From the NCBI GenBank assembly GCA_038247995.1, contig JBBRUG010000010.1, forward strand, positions 1 through 37,652: a stretch of 37,652 nt of DNA, written 5' to 3'. Shown in pieces: positions 1 through 8,569 of the stretch (positions are counted from its first letter, which is position 1; every line of letters begins with the position of its first letter). Source of the DNA: JBBRUG01 sp038247995. GTDB taxonomy: Bacteria > Chloroflexota > Chloroflexia > Chloroflexales > Chloroflexaceae. The notes below the pieces were generated by a model. The model had not been told where the DNA came from, made no database searches, and worked only from the letters and a program-made list of their open reading frames with translations. A program made the translations under genes and the position numbers.

Positions 1-219
1 CACTTTCAAGTCATCTCCGTTCTCGGTGATGTAGATTACAGTGCACACCGCTGGACGGTAGACACGCCCGAAGACCTCGCGTTTGTCCGTATGGTGTATG
101 ACCGATTGGGCAACACCAACACCTTTACGTGGCGTCAGGTTCTGGATCTAGTAGAACGAGAACCGGAACTTGCGTCAATCAATGCGCACATCGAACAGAA
201 AAAGTTGCGCCAGGAATGA
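1..219 (+). CDS. nucleotide-sugar cytidylyltransferase, C-terminal end (SpsF/PseF-like), partial
   Basis: The reading frame is open from base 1 and ends in TGA at 217-219; about 72 residues are visible and the N-terminal catalytic part lies outside the window. The segment HRWTVDTPEDLAFVR is the C-terminal signature of the SpsF/PseF/NeuA cytidylyltransferase family, which activates sugars as CMP derivatives. The stop overlaps the next start in an ATGA arrangement, so the two genes are probably translationally coupled. Since PseG/PseH and PseI homologues follow, the likely product is CMP-pseudaminic acid (PseF role). That is inferred from context because the substrate-binding residues are not visible. 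Confidence 0.75.
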   Translation, partial: HFQVISVLGDVDYSAHRWTVDTPEDLAFVRMVYDRLGNTNTFTWRQVLDLVEREPELASINAHIEQKKLRQE

Positions 220-1724
220 GCCGTCTTCTGCTGCTGCGCGCCGACGGCGATGCGCAGATCGGCACCGGCCACGTGATGCGCTGCCTCGCCCTCGCTCAGG
301 CCTGGCAGGCACAAGGCGGCGCGGCGCACTTTGTGTGCAACTCTACGCTCCCAGCGCCCCTTGCCGAGCGCTTGCGCAATGAAGGCGCTACGCTGACGAC
401 GCTTGCTGCAATGCCCGGTTCGGCCGCCGACGCCGCCGAAACCGTCGCTCTAGCTACTAAAATGGCTGTCGAATGGGTTGTCGTCGACGGCTACCATTTT
501 GACGCCGCCTATCAACAGGCGCTCAAAGCCGCCGGCCTGCGCCTGCTCTTCATCGACGACCATGGCCACGCCGCCCACTACAGCGCCGATCTTGTGCTCA
601 ACCAGAATGTGTATGCTCAGGCCCAGATTTATGCGCAGCGCGATGAACATACGCAACTGCTTCTAGGCGGTAAACACGCCCTGCTCCGGCGCGAGTTCTG
701 GCCCTGGCGCGGACGGCAACGCACCAGTGCCGCGCAGGTGCAGCGAGTCTTGATCACGCTGGGCGGCGCCGATGCCGAGAATGTCACCCTGAAGGCGCTC
801 AATGCCTTTGCCCACATCGACCGGCCCGACCTGGAATTGATCGTCGTCGTCGGGGCAAGCAACCCGTACAAAGATAGCCTTGCCGCCGCCGCTGCGCAGT
901 TGCCGCAACAAGTACGTCTGCTCCAAAACGTCACCGATATGCCTGCACTCATGGCCGAGGCCGATCTGGCCATTACTGCTTCCGGCAGTACATGTTGGGA
1001 ACTCCTGTTTATGGGTTTGCCGGCCATGCTGATCGAGATCGCCGCTAATCAGACCCCCATCGCCGAGCATCTGGAAGCATTAGACGCTGCCGTGCGCCTG
1101 GGCTGGCACGCCGATCTGCAACCGGCGCACCTTGCCGCCGCCATCCAACCCTTGCTCGTTGATCCAGCCCGGCGGCGAGCGCTGGCGGCCAAAGGGCAGG
1201 AGTTGATCGATGGGTATGGGAGCGCCCGTGTCGTCCAGCAGTTGCAGGGAGCGCCGCTTCGCCTGAGCCGATCAACGGAGCGCGCTATGCGTCGCCTCTG
1301 GGAATGGGCCAATGAGCCTACCGTCCGCCAGGCTTCGTTCCGCTCGGAGCCAATCCCCTGGGCAAGCCACGTGGACTGGTTCCAGACGCGGTTGGCTGAT
1401 CCAGGGTTTGTGCAGTATATCGCCTGGAATGCGGACGATGTACCGGTCGGGCAGATCCGCTTTGATCGGGAAGGAACAACCGCCATCGTCGGGATCAGCA
1501 TCGCCGCCGACCAGCGCGGTAACGGCTATGCGCCGCACTTGCTTCGCACCGGTGTCGCTGAGCTCGCCCGTACGACCGACGTCGCCCTGGTGTACGCTTT
1601 CATTAAAGTTGAAAACGCCGCTTCACTGCGCTCGTTCATTGCTGCCGGCTTTCACATAATCGGCGAATGCGAGTATCATGGGCATCACGCCGTAGAATTG
1701 CACTGGCGCCGCCCGCCGGAGTAA
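216..1724 (+). CDS. pseG: PseG-PseH fusion: UDP-sugar hydrolase joined to a GNAT N-acetyltransferase
   Basis: About 502 residues starting at the ATG at 216, which overlaps the preceding TGA. The frame is open further upstream from 129, but that extension lies over the upstream gene and looks unlike PseG. Residues 1 to about 345 match PseG, a GT-B-fold hydrolase removing UDP from UDP-2,4-diacetamido-trideoxy-altropyranose: N-terminal LRADGDAQIGTGHVMRCLAL, then ASGSTCWELLFMGLPA near 275. From about residue 360 to the end is a GNAT domain with the acetyl-CoA loop region DQRGNGYAPHLL, the expected PseH activity (4-N-acetylation). The two are separate genes in the classical Campylobacter/Helicobacter pathway. 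The fusion puts two pathway enzymes on one chain. PseI follows after 64 bases. Confidence 0.85.
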   Translation: MSRLLLLRADGDAQIGTGHVMRCLALAQAWQAQGGAAHFVCNSTLPAPLAERLRNEGATLTTLAAMPGSAADAAETVALATKMAVEWVVVDGYHFDAAYQQALKAAGLRLLFIDDHGHAAHYSADLVLNQNVYAQAQIYAQRDEHTQLLLGGKHALLRREFWPWRGRQRTSAAQVQRVLITLGGADAENVTLKALNAFAHIDRPDLELIVVVGASNPYKDSLAAAAAQLPQQVRLLQNVTDMPALMAEADLAITASGSTCWELLFMGLPAMLIEIAANQTPIAEHLEALDAAVRLGWHADLQPAHLAAAIQPLLVDPARRRALAAKGQELIDGYGSARVVQQLQGAPLRLSRSTERAMRRLWEWANEPTVRQASFRSEPIPWASHVDWFQTRLADPGFVQYIAWNADDVPVGQIRFDREGTTAIVGISIAADQRGNGYAPHLLRTGVAELARTTDVALVYAFIKVENAASLRSFIAAGFHIIGECEYHGHHAVELHWRRPPE

Positions 1725-1788
1725 CTGCACCGGCATCGGTAGGCGCCCGCGCCCGCAGAGTGGCGCGTAAGCAGAAAGGTCAGTCGCG

Positions 1789-2838
1789 ATGCAGAGCTAT
1801 TCCATCGGGGGCCGGGCCATTGGCCCCGGACATCCAACCTACATTATTGCCGAGTTGTCGGCCAACCATAATCAGGATATCAACGAGGCGCTGAAGCTGA
1901 TCCGCGCTGCCCACGCAGCCGGCGCCGATGCGATTAAACTGCAAACCTACACGCCCGATACCCTGACGATCGACAGCGACAAAGAATACTTCCAGATTAA
2001 AGGGACGATCTGGGAGGGCAAAAACCTCTACAAGCTCTACGGCGAGGCGTATACGCCCTGGGAATGGCATGCCCAACTCAAGCGCGCCGCCGAAGACCTG
2101 GGCATGCACCTCTTCTCGACGCCCTTTGATCCAACCGCTGTCGATTTTCTGACTGAACTTGATGTCCCGGCGTTCAAAATCGCCTCGTTTGAGGTTGTCG
2201 ATCTGCCGTTGATCCGGCGCATCGCCGCGACCGGCAAGCCGATCATCATGTCCACCGGCATGGCCGACCTGGCCGAGATTGCCGAAGCCGTCCAGGCCAT
2301 CCGCGCCGAGGGCAACCATGCCCTGGCATTGCTCAAGTGTACCAGCGCTTACCCCTCGCCACCCGAGGCGATGAACCTGCGCACCATTCCCCATCTGGCG
2401 GCGGCTTTTGATGTGCCGGTGGGCCTGTCGGATCATACAATCGGCGTGGCAGTGCCGGTTGCGGCGGTCAGCCTCGGCGCCTGTATCATCGAAAAGCATT
2501 TTACGCTTTCACGGGCGGTGCCCGGCCCCGACAGCGCCTTCTCGCTGGAGCCGCACGAGTTCCGTCAGATGGTGGATGAAGTGCGCGTCGCCGAACAGTC
2601 CCTGGGGATGGTTTCATACGCGGTGTCGGAGATTGAACAGCCCAGCCGGGTCTTCCGCCGCTCGCTGTTTGTTGTGCGCGATGTAGCTGCCGGTGAAGAA
2701 CTCACCCATGAGAATGTGCGCTCAATTCGCCCGGCGCATGGGTTGCCGCCGAAGTTCCTGCCCGAGATTATCGGTCGCCGCGCGGTGCGTGCGATCGAGC
2801 GGGGTACGCCCCTAAGTTGGAATCTGATCGGTGGCTGA
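1789..2838 (+). CDS. pseI: pseudaminic acid synthase (NeuB family)
   Basis: 349 residues, the usual length for NeuB/PseI/LegI synthases, which condense a 6-carbon sugar with phosphoenolpyruvate to make a 9-carbon nonulosonic acid. The N-terminal TIM-barrel region has IIAELSANHNQDINEA, then KLQTYTPDTLTIDSDKEYF and GTIWEGKNLYKLYGEAYTPW. The latter combination is typical of PseI rather than sialic acid synthases. GLSDHTIGVAVPVAAVSLGA and IIEKHFTLSR follow near residues 210-240. A SAF (antifreeze-like) domain covers roughly residues 285-349. An AAAGG element lies about 9 bases before the ATG. The 3' end overlaps the next gene by 8 bases. Pseudaminic acid is the best call; a related nonulosonic acid cannot be excluded. 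Confidence 0.87.
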   Translation: MQSYSIGGRAIGPGHPTYIIAELSANHNQDINEALKLIRAAHAAGADAIKLQTYTPDTLTIDSDKEYFQIKGTIWEGKNLYKLYGEAYTPWEWHAQLKRAAEDLGMHLFSTPFDPTAVDFLTELDVPAFKIASFEVVDLPLIRRIAATGKPIIMSTGMADLAEIAEAVQAIRAEGNHALALLKCTSAYPSPPEAMNLRTIPHLAAAFDVPVGLSDHTIGVAVPVAAVSLGACIIEKHFTLSRAVPGPDSAFSLEPHEFRQMVDEVRVAEQSLGMVSYAVSEIEQPSRVFRRSLFVVRDVAAGEELTHENVRSIRPAHGLPPKFLPEIIGRRAVRAIERGTPLSWNLIGG

Positions 2839-4120
2839 AACACTCCGTTCCGAAACGCCCCGGCCCGGATTTGGCACCACAGCACGCAAACTGCTCCGCA
2901 GTGGCGGCGGTGAGTTTGTGCTGTTCGCCGGCTCAACGCTGCTCTTCCAGAGTTCACGGCTCGTGGTGAGCCTGGTGGCGGCGGCATGGGTTGGGCCGGA
3001 GCGTTTTGGAATCTGGAATGTGCTGAACCTGCTGTTGCTCTATGGCGCAATCGTGACTCTCGGCGTACCAAACGGCATGAACCGCGAAGTACCGCTCCAG
3101 CGCGGGCGCGGCGATGAGCTTGCCGCGCGCAACATCGCCGATCAGAGCTTCTGGTTTACCCTAATCACGACCGTTATCGGCGGCATGCTGATCATTGGAG
3201 CGGCGCTGGGCGGCTTCGCGCCCCAAGGCGACACGACAGCGCTTGTCTGGGCGGCCGCTTTGTTCGTATGTTGGCAGATCTATCAGTACCTCCAGATGCG
3301 CCTGAAGAGCCGTGGCCATTTCGGGCAGATGAGCATCCAGCAGATCATCTTCGCCGTGCTGTTCCCGATCATCGTGCTACCAGCAACCTACTGGTGGGGT
3401 ATCGGCGGTTTTGTTGCCGGCCAGGCCGTAACAATTGCACTGATCTGCGCCTATCTCTTGTATCGGGACCCTCCGTTGCGAACTGTCTGGCACTGGCCGC
3501 TGCTCCGCGAATTGATCCGCATCGGCGGGCCGATCATGCTGGCCGGATTGCTCTATAGTTTACTTACTACCGTTGACCGTCTGATTATCGTTAATATGCT
3601 GGGAGTTGTCGAGCTCGGCCACTATTCCCTGGCTATTCTTTGTGTCGGCGCACTGAGCCTTTTTCCGGCCGTCATTGCTCAACAATTTTATCCACGCATG
3701 GCGTTTCGCTTCGGCGAAACAAATGATCGCAAAGCCCTGGTGCCGCTTGTGCAACAGCAGACGCTATTGACCGTAGCCATGACGATCCCTTTTTTAATTG
3801 GCGCGGCACTTGTTTTACCATGGGTTGTTGAACGCTGGATGCCGGATTACCTGCCGGGCGTTCAGCCGGCTCAAATTCTGCTCTTGGGATTGAGCGCCAT
3901 CGCATTTGCTGGCGGGACTAGCAATTTTCTAAACACGGTTGGCCTACAGCGCCTGTACCTGGCTGTGCAGGCTCTTACAATCATAGTCAGCATGCTCTTC
4001 AGCGTACTACTAGTGAGCTTTGGCTTAGGTCTTAATGGAGTAGCACTGGGAGCCGTGGGAGCATATGGGTTTTATGCATGCGCCCTATGGATTACATTTA
4101 TTACCACTTTGAGGAGGTGA
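2831..4120 (+). CDS. polysaccharide flippase (Wzx-like, MOP superfamily)
   Basis: 429 residues from a GTG start inside the end of pseI (8-base overlap). It is rich in predicted membrane spans, consistent with 12 or so. Examples are the hydrophobic runs near residues 105-125, 170-195 and 385-425. Such proteins move undecaprenyl-linked repeat units across the inner membrane. Position between the sugar-synthesis genes and a polymerase-like gene supports a Wzx role. Base composition changes inside the gene: the first two thirds are GC-rich like the upstream genes, while from about 3560 onward the codons become AT-richer and the trend continues into the next gene. This suggests a recombination junction within the gene. 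Function is assigned from topology and context, not from a diagnostic motif. Confidence 0.75.
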   Translation: MAETLRSETPRPGFGTTARKLLRSGGGEFVLFAGSTLLFQSSRLVVSLVAAAWVGPERFGIWNVLNLLLLYGAIVTLGVPNGMNREVPLQRGRGDELAARNIADQSFWFTLITTVIGGMLIIGAALGGFAPQGDTTALVWAAALFVCWQIYQYLQMRLKSRGHFGQMSIQQIIFAVLFPIIVLPATYWWGIGGFVAGQAVTIALICAYLLYRDPPLRTVWHWPLLRELIRIGGPIMLAGLLYSLLTTVDRLIIVNMLGVVELGHYSLAILCVGALSLFPAVIAQQFYPRMAFRFGETNDRKALVPLVQQQTLLTVAMTIPFLIGAALVLPWVVERWMPDYLPGVQPAQILLLGLSAIAFAGGTSNFLNTVGLQRLYLAVQALTIIVSMLFSVLLVSFGLGLNGVALGAVGAYGFYACALWITFITTLRR

Positions 4121-4125
4121 GTCTG

Positions 4126-5484
4126 TTGAAAACACAATTCCTCATTATAAATATTCTTCTTGCGTTCACTTTTGCCATTGCGAGTTTAGTAATGGGCACT
4201 CATTGGCAGTTAGTGTTGGTTTTTTTGCTTGTATATGGCATTCTGCTTAGCATTTTACATTCCTTCAACAACTTACTACATTGGATTGATCCGACTGTTC
4301 TATTTATTGCGAATTACATTACCTTTATCGGCCTTGGCGTCATTGCCACTGGTTGGTTTGACATTGTACTTCTTCCTGAACTTTATCTTGCTTTGAGTTT
4401 AGGTCTAGCAGCCTTTGCCAGCGGAGCTTTGATCGGCGACATCACCCTCAACCGAGGACAAAATCTGCATGTTATTCGGCAAGTTCAGGTTGTACAAAGA
4501 GCCGTTTCAGGATCGATATCTTGGGCTTTAGTATTTTATTGTATAGGACTGGCCGTTATTATTTTCTTCTTTTTTCGTATCGGTGCAATTCCGATCTTGT
4601 TAAGTGACGCTGAGAATAGCCGCTTTAGCTTACGTGCTGGATCCGCATCTTTACCTATTATTGCTTATGCTTTCTTTATGACCGGCGCATTAACTATTAT
4701 TGCGCATGCGCGAACGCGTTGGGTAATGGTAGGTGCAGGCGTGTTAGTAGGCATTGCCGTATTAGCATTAATTGGGGGAGGGTTCCGTGCTCCAGCATTA
4801 AAATTTATGCTTGCCACTTTTATAGTCTTTGCTTATGTACGATGGTCACGGATCCCATGGATCTGGTTAGCAATTTTATTGTCAGTGGTTATTCTTTTAG
4901 TCGGAGGCCTAGGATATTTCCGACGCGAAGCTGCTTTTACAACAGATATCGTTATTATTTTTAGATTAGCTGTTTTCCGCATCTTCGTCAATAATTTATA
5001 TGTCCTCGATTTTATTTTTGATTTGTACCCCGCCTTTGAGCCATTTATGTATGGTCGTAGTTATGCCATTGATATTATCACCCTCCTTCCAGGACCACAG
5101 CCTCATTTTGGTTTCTGGCTCAAGGATCGCCTCGGCCTTGTTTTCGATGGCGGTGGCGTCACTCAAACAATTGTTGGTGAGTTTTACTTGAATTTCGGTT
5201 GGGTCGGAATTGTAGTCGGCATGTTTCTGCTAGGGGTTGCTTTTCGTGCACTTTACAGAGCAATTATCAGAACACCGATAATCAACGGCGACACTGTTGT
5301 ATTAGCTACAATCCTTGGTATAGGATTAATGGCCATTGTCAGTAGTGGAATTTTCTTAGTACTCCTTTTTGAAATCCTACCAACGATGGGAGTCTATCTT
5401 ACCTATCGCTTCGTGCGCCGGCTACGGTTGCGACTGGCAGCTCAGCCTGCGAACGTGCCAAGCCTCAAGAGCGATCAGATATGA
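4126..5484 (+). CDS. polytopic membrane protein, probable O-antigen/EPS polymerase (Wzy-like)
   Basis: About 452 residues from TTG 4126, chosen because a strong GGAGG (4113-4117) sits 8 bases upstream and the previous gene stops at 4120. An ATG at 4078 in the same frame would overlap the flippase and lacks a ribosome site. The protein is almost wholly hydrophobic with roughly 10-12 membrane spans, and a longer soluble loop near residues 300-350 (contains LLPGPQPHFGFW). This is the topology of Wzy/oligosaccharide repeat unit polymerases, which share little sequence. Composition is strikingly AT-rich: lines starting at 4141 and 4561 are 37-38% GC against 55-67% in sampled lines of neighbouring genes. 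Its stop overlaps the next start (ATGA). Wzy is an inference from topology and locus. Confidence 0.65.
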   Translation: MKTQFLIINILLAFTFAIASLVMGTHWQLVLVFLLVYGILLSILHSFNNLLHWIDPTVLFIANYITFIGLGVIATGWFDIVLLPELYLALSLGLAAFASGALIGDITLNRGQNLHVIRQVQVVQRAVSGSISWALVFYCIGLAVIIFFFFRIGAIPILLSDAENSRFSLRAGSASLPIIAYAFFMTGALTIIAHARTRWVMVGAGVLVGIAVLALIGGGFRAPALKFMLATFIVFAYVRWSRIPWIWLAILLSVVILLVGGLGYFRREAAFTTDIVIIFRLAVFRIFVNNLYVLDFIFDLYPAFEPFMYGRSYAIDIITLLPGPQPHFGFWLKDRLGLVFDGGGVTQTIVGEFYLNFGWVGIVVGMFLLGVAFRALYRAIIRTPIINGDTVVLATILGIGLMAIVSSGIFLVLLFEILPTMGVYLTYRFVRRLRLRLAAQPANVPSLKSDQI

Positions 5485-7274
5485 CCAGACTGTTGCTTTC
5501 AGAACGAGCATTGACCGCTGAACATTCGATCGGTGCTGCCGACCATGTCATTTACTTGGATGGCGCTACCGACAGCATTGGAGAATCGGCGCTCCAACTC
5601 CGATCAGCCGAACTACAGGCGATCTGGGAGCAGGCTTATGCACTGGCCCAACACTGGTATCGCATTGCGGATCACGACCCGACATTCTTTCAGGGCGTAT
5701 CCCTGGGCGCGATTATTGAGATCGAGATGTGGTATGTCTGGCGCAGTCTGCTGGAAGATCTAGCAGTGCTGCGGCGGATCCTGGAACACTACGCGCCCAC
5801 AGAGATCATTCTCGCCACGTATCGTAATCGGCGGCTCGCCCATCTACTCGCCGGCTTGGGCGTTAAGCAAGTGCAGACGCTGCCGCCGTCCCGCGTTGCA
5901 CATGTACACCATCATGTAAGTCGCGATCAACGCACGGCTTTTTTCAAAACAATCGAACTCGACCGACACGTCCGTTTGCTCGCTCTTGCCGCCCGGCAAC
6001 GCCGCATGCGTCCGCGTTTGCCAAAACAGCAACCCATCGATACCCTGGCGCTGTTGGAACTGCCCGGCTCGTACTATGCCGAAAGCTTGTTGCCGGTGCT
6101 CAAGCATCTACCGAGCAGTGCCTTATTGTTGATGGACCCGCGTCACATCCAACGCGCCACCCAATCGGGCTACCCGCAACTGGCCTTTTCGAGCTATCTG
6201 GCGCCATTCCTCGGCAACCTCGCGCAGGATGCTTTTCACTGGCGGAAGATCTTTCAAAAGCAGCAGACCGAACTACGGAAAAGCGCGCAGATCGACGGCC
6301 GCGACCTGTGGCCTGCCGTCGCGGAACGGCTGGCGCGCATCTTTACGCTGAAATTGCCCATGGTAGCGGCTGAAGTGCGCGCCGCCGAGGCAATGCTCCA
6401 GCACCATCGGGTCAAATCCCTGCTGCTCGTCTCCGATGCGCATCATGGCAGCCGCCTGCTCACGCTCGTCGGCCGGAAACTCGGTATTGCGTCGGTCGTT
6501 GTGCAACACGGGGCCACCTTTGCACCCTGGGGCTACATTCCGCTGCATGCCGATCGTTTTGCCGCCTGGGGCGCGACCAGTCGCCGATGGATGCTCGACC
6601 GCGGCGCCGATCCGGAGCGCGTTGTTGTTACCGGTCAACCCCGTTTCGATACGCTGGCCAATCGACCGCCGGTTGGGCGCGCAACCCTCGGGTTACCGCA
6701 GGATAGCCGCCTGTTGCTCTGGATTCTCGATCCATTTCCGATCGCGGAAAATCGTGCGATCCTGAGCCGATTGGCTGCCGTAACGGCTCGCTATCCCGAT
6801 CTAAAACTCATCATTCGGCCGCATCCAAGTATGAGCGATACCGACTGGCTGGTCGCTGAAGCGCAACACCTCGCCAATACGTATGTCTCGCCGGCTACGC
6901 ACAATCTGCACGATGTGATCACCTGCTGTGATGTAGTGCTTACCCAGGGATCGACGGTGGGGATCGAGGCCCTGGCGCTCGATCGCCCAGTCATTATCTT
7001 CCCCTCCGATCCCGCCAATGTGTTTCAAGGCGCCTTTACCTCGCCGGCCGTTGTGCATTGTGCAACGAATGAATCTCTGCGCATTGCATTGCAACACCTA
7101 TTTGATCAACCCGATCCGTCGGCGGAACTGCTCAACGCACGGCGGGCCTTTGTGGTCGATGCCCTCTATCGCCTCGACGGCCGGAGCGCCGAGCGCGTCG
7201 CTGCGCTGATTACGAACCGAACCGCCCATTCGTCCGAATTGCAGCCTGCTGTACCTGGGGAGCGCATGTCATGA
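5481..7274 (+). CDS. GT-B fold glycosyl/polyol-phosphate transferase-like protein
   Basis: 597 residues, starting in an ATGA overlap with the previous gene. The C-terminal half has features of GT-B enzymes of the surface-carbohydrate, CDP-glycerol transferase and polysialyltransferase type: LLLVSDAHHGSRLLTLVGRK, VVVQHGATFAPWGYIPL, VVVTGQPRFDTLA, LIIRPHPSMSD and LTQGSTVGIEALALDRPVI. The N-terminal 270 residues look soluble and I do not recognise the domain. Lacking membrane spans, it is probably cytoplasmic, building the lipid-linked repeat unit. Given the pseudaminic acid genes upstream, it is a candidate pseudaminyltransferase. That is inference; another acceptor or donor is equally possible. 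GC-rich composition resumes here. Confidence 0.6.
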   Translation: MTRLLLSERALTAEHSIGAADHVIYLDGATDSIGESALQLRSAELQAIWEQAYALAQHWYRIADHDPTFFQGVSLGAIIEIEMWYVWRSLLEDLAVLRRILEHYAPTEIILATYRNRRLAHLLAGLGVKQVQTLPPSRVAHVHHHVSRDQRTAFFKTIELDRHVRLLALAARQRRMRPRLPKQQPIDTLALLELPGSYYAESLLPVLKHLPSSALLLMDPRHIQRATQSGYPQLAFSSYLAPFLGNLAQDAFHWRKIFQKQQTELRKSAQIDGRDLWPAVAERLARIFTLKLPMVAAEVRAAEAMLQHHRVKSLLLVSDAHHGSRLLTLVGRKLGIASVVVQHGATFAPWGYIPLHADRFAAWGATSRRWMLDRGADPERVVVTGQPRFDTLANRPPVGRATLGLPQDSRLLLWILDPFPIAENRAILSRLAAVTARYPDLKLIIRPHPSMSDTDWLVAEAQHLANTYVSPATHNLHDVITCCDVVLTQGSTVGIEALALDRPVIIFPSDPANVFQGAFTSPAVVHCATNESLRIALQHLFDQPDPSAELLNARRAFVVDALYRLDGRSAERVAALITNRTAHSSELQPAVPGERMS

Positions 7275-8401
7275 AGATTGCACTGATGGGAACGCGTGGA
7301 GTTCCCGCAAGTTATAGCGGCTTTGAAACCTGCGTCGAGCAGTTAGGGCAGCGTCTAGCCGCCCGCGGACACGAGGTAACGGTGTACTGCCGTTCCCATC
7401 ACATCACCTACGCCGAGCCGACCTACAAAGGCATGCGGTTGGTCAAACTGCCGACAATTGCCAACAAATATTTCGACACGCTGGCGCACTCGTTCATTTC
7501 ATCGGTGCACACCTTGCCGCAACGCTACGATATCGCGCTGTACTTTATTTCCGGCAATAGTCCGGTAACCTGGATTCCGCGTCTGGTCGGCACAAAGACC
7601 ATTTTGAACGTGGACGGGTTGGACTGGAAGCGCGCCAAGTGGCCGGCCTTCGCCAAAGCCTACATTCAAATCGCCGAATGGATGGCGACGTGGATGCCAA
7701 ACAGCTTCATCACCGACTCGACGGTTGTTCAAGGATTCTACCGTGATCGCTTCGGCTGTGAGCCGCCGTACATTCCCTACGGTTCCGAGATCGAACATCT
7801 GCCTCCCGGTGAAACATTGGCCCGCTTTGGCTTGGAGCCCGGTAAATATGTGCTTTTTGTGGGTCGGCTCGTACCCGAAAACTGTGCGCATCACCTGGTG
7901 GAGGCATTTCGCGGGCTTGATACGGACATGAAATGTGTGATCGTCGGCGATGCGCCCTACGCCGAGGCGTATAAGGCCGAACTCCAAGCGCTGGCGGCTG
8001 CCGATCCGCGGGTGGTGCTGACTGGTTATGTCTTCGGTAAGGGTTACCATGAACTCGGCAGCAACGCCCACATCTTTGTCGAAACCTCCGGTGTCGGCGG
8101 CACACATCCGGCGCTGACCGAAGCCATGGCCTTCGGGAGTTGCGTCATTGCCAATAATACGCCCGAAAATCTAGAGACGATCGGCGATGCGGGTTTCAGC
8201 TACCGCGGCGCCCAGGGCGCCGCGAGCCTGCGCCCCTTGCTGGATCAACTGCTGCGCGATTCGGCGTTGGTAAAGCAGTATCAACAACGTGCCCTGCATC
8301 GGGCGCAGACAGTATATACCTGGGAATCGGTGACCGATGCCTACGAAGCATTGTTTGCCGAGGTGCTGAATCAGATCCAGCCGATCAACCGATCGATATA
8401 A
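7271..8401 (+). CDS. glycosyltransferase with DUF1972 domain (GT4-like)
   Basis: 376 residues; the ATG overlaps the previous stop (ATGA). The N-terminus KIALMGTRGVPASYSGFETC is the hallmark of DUF1972, an N-terminal domain found on rhamnosyltransferase-like retaining GT-B enzymes. The C-terminal half has the Glycos_transf_1 pattern: YVLFVGRLVPENCAHHLVEA, DPRVVLTGYVFG and THPALTEAMAFGSCVIANN, the last holding the Glu used in nucleotide-sugar binding. It most likely adds a sugar (possibly a deoxyhexose) to the lipid-linked repeat unit on the cytoplasmic face. It is the last of the tightly overlapped block; 168 bases separate it from the next gene. Confidence 0.8.
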   Translation: MKIALMGTRGVPASYSGFETCVEQLGQRLAARGHEVTVYCRSHHITYAEPTYKGMRLVKLPTIANKYFDTLAHSFISSVHTLPQRYDIALYFISGNSPVTWIPRLVGTKTILNVDGLDWKRAKWPAFAKAYIQIAEWMATWMPNSFITDSTVVQGFYRDRFGCEPPYIPYGSEIEHLPPGETLARFGLEPGKYVLFVGRLVPENCAHHLVEAFRGLDTDMKCVIVGDAPYAEAYKAELQALAAADPRVVLTGYVFGKGYHELGSNAHIFVETSGVGGTHPALTEAMAFGSCVIANNTPENLETIGDAGFSYRGAQGAASLRPLLDQLLRDSALVKQYQQRALHRAQTVYTWESVTDAYEALFAEVLNQIQPINRSI

Positions 8402-8438
8402 TTCTACGCCGATGCCTGAGCCAATCCACGTCCTATAT

Positions 8439-8467
8439 TTGCTCATTCCGCATAGCGGTGGTAAACT
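8439..8467 (+). promoter_or_regulatory. possible sigma70-type promoter before the priming transferase gene
   Basis: TTGCTC at 8439-8444 and TAAACT at 8462-8467 with a 17-base spacer lie in the 168-base gap after the DUF1972 gene. An imperfect inverted repeat (AGCGGT / ACCGCT, about 8454-8476) overlaps the -10. Matches are moderate, so this is tentative. Confidence 0.35.
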
Positions 8468-8569
8468 ACGACCGCTTTGTCACCGGTTTGTCATTAATCC
8501 AAGGCGATGATGACACGAAGCAATGGCGCGGAGGCGGTGACACCTTGAGCGCGATGCCACAGGTGCTCT

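Noticed and set aside
129..215. upstream extension of the PseG-PseH gene
   Set aside because: The extra 29 residues lie over the end of the cytidylyltransferase gene and do not resemble PseG; the ATG at 216 gives the family-typical N-terminus.
1780..2499. 239-residue minus-strand frame
   Set aside because: It is antisense to pseI, whose conserved motifs cover the same bases; no family-like sequence was seen.
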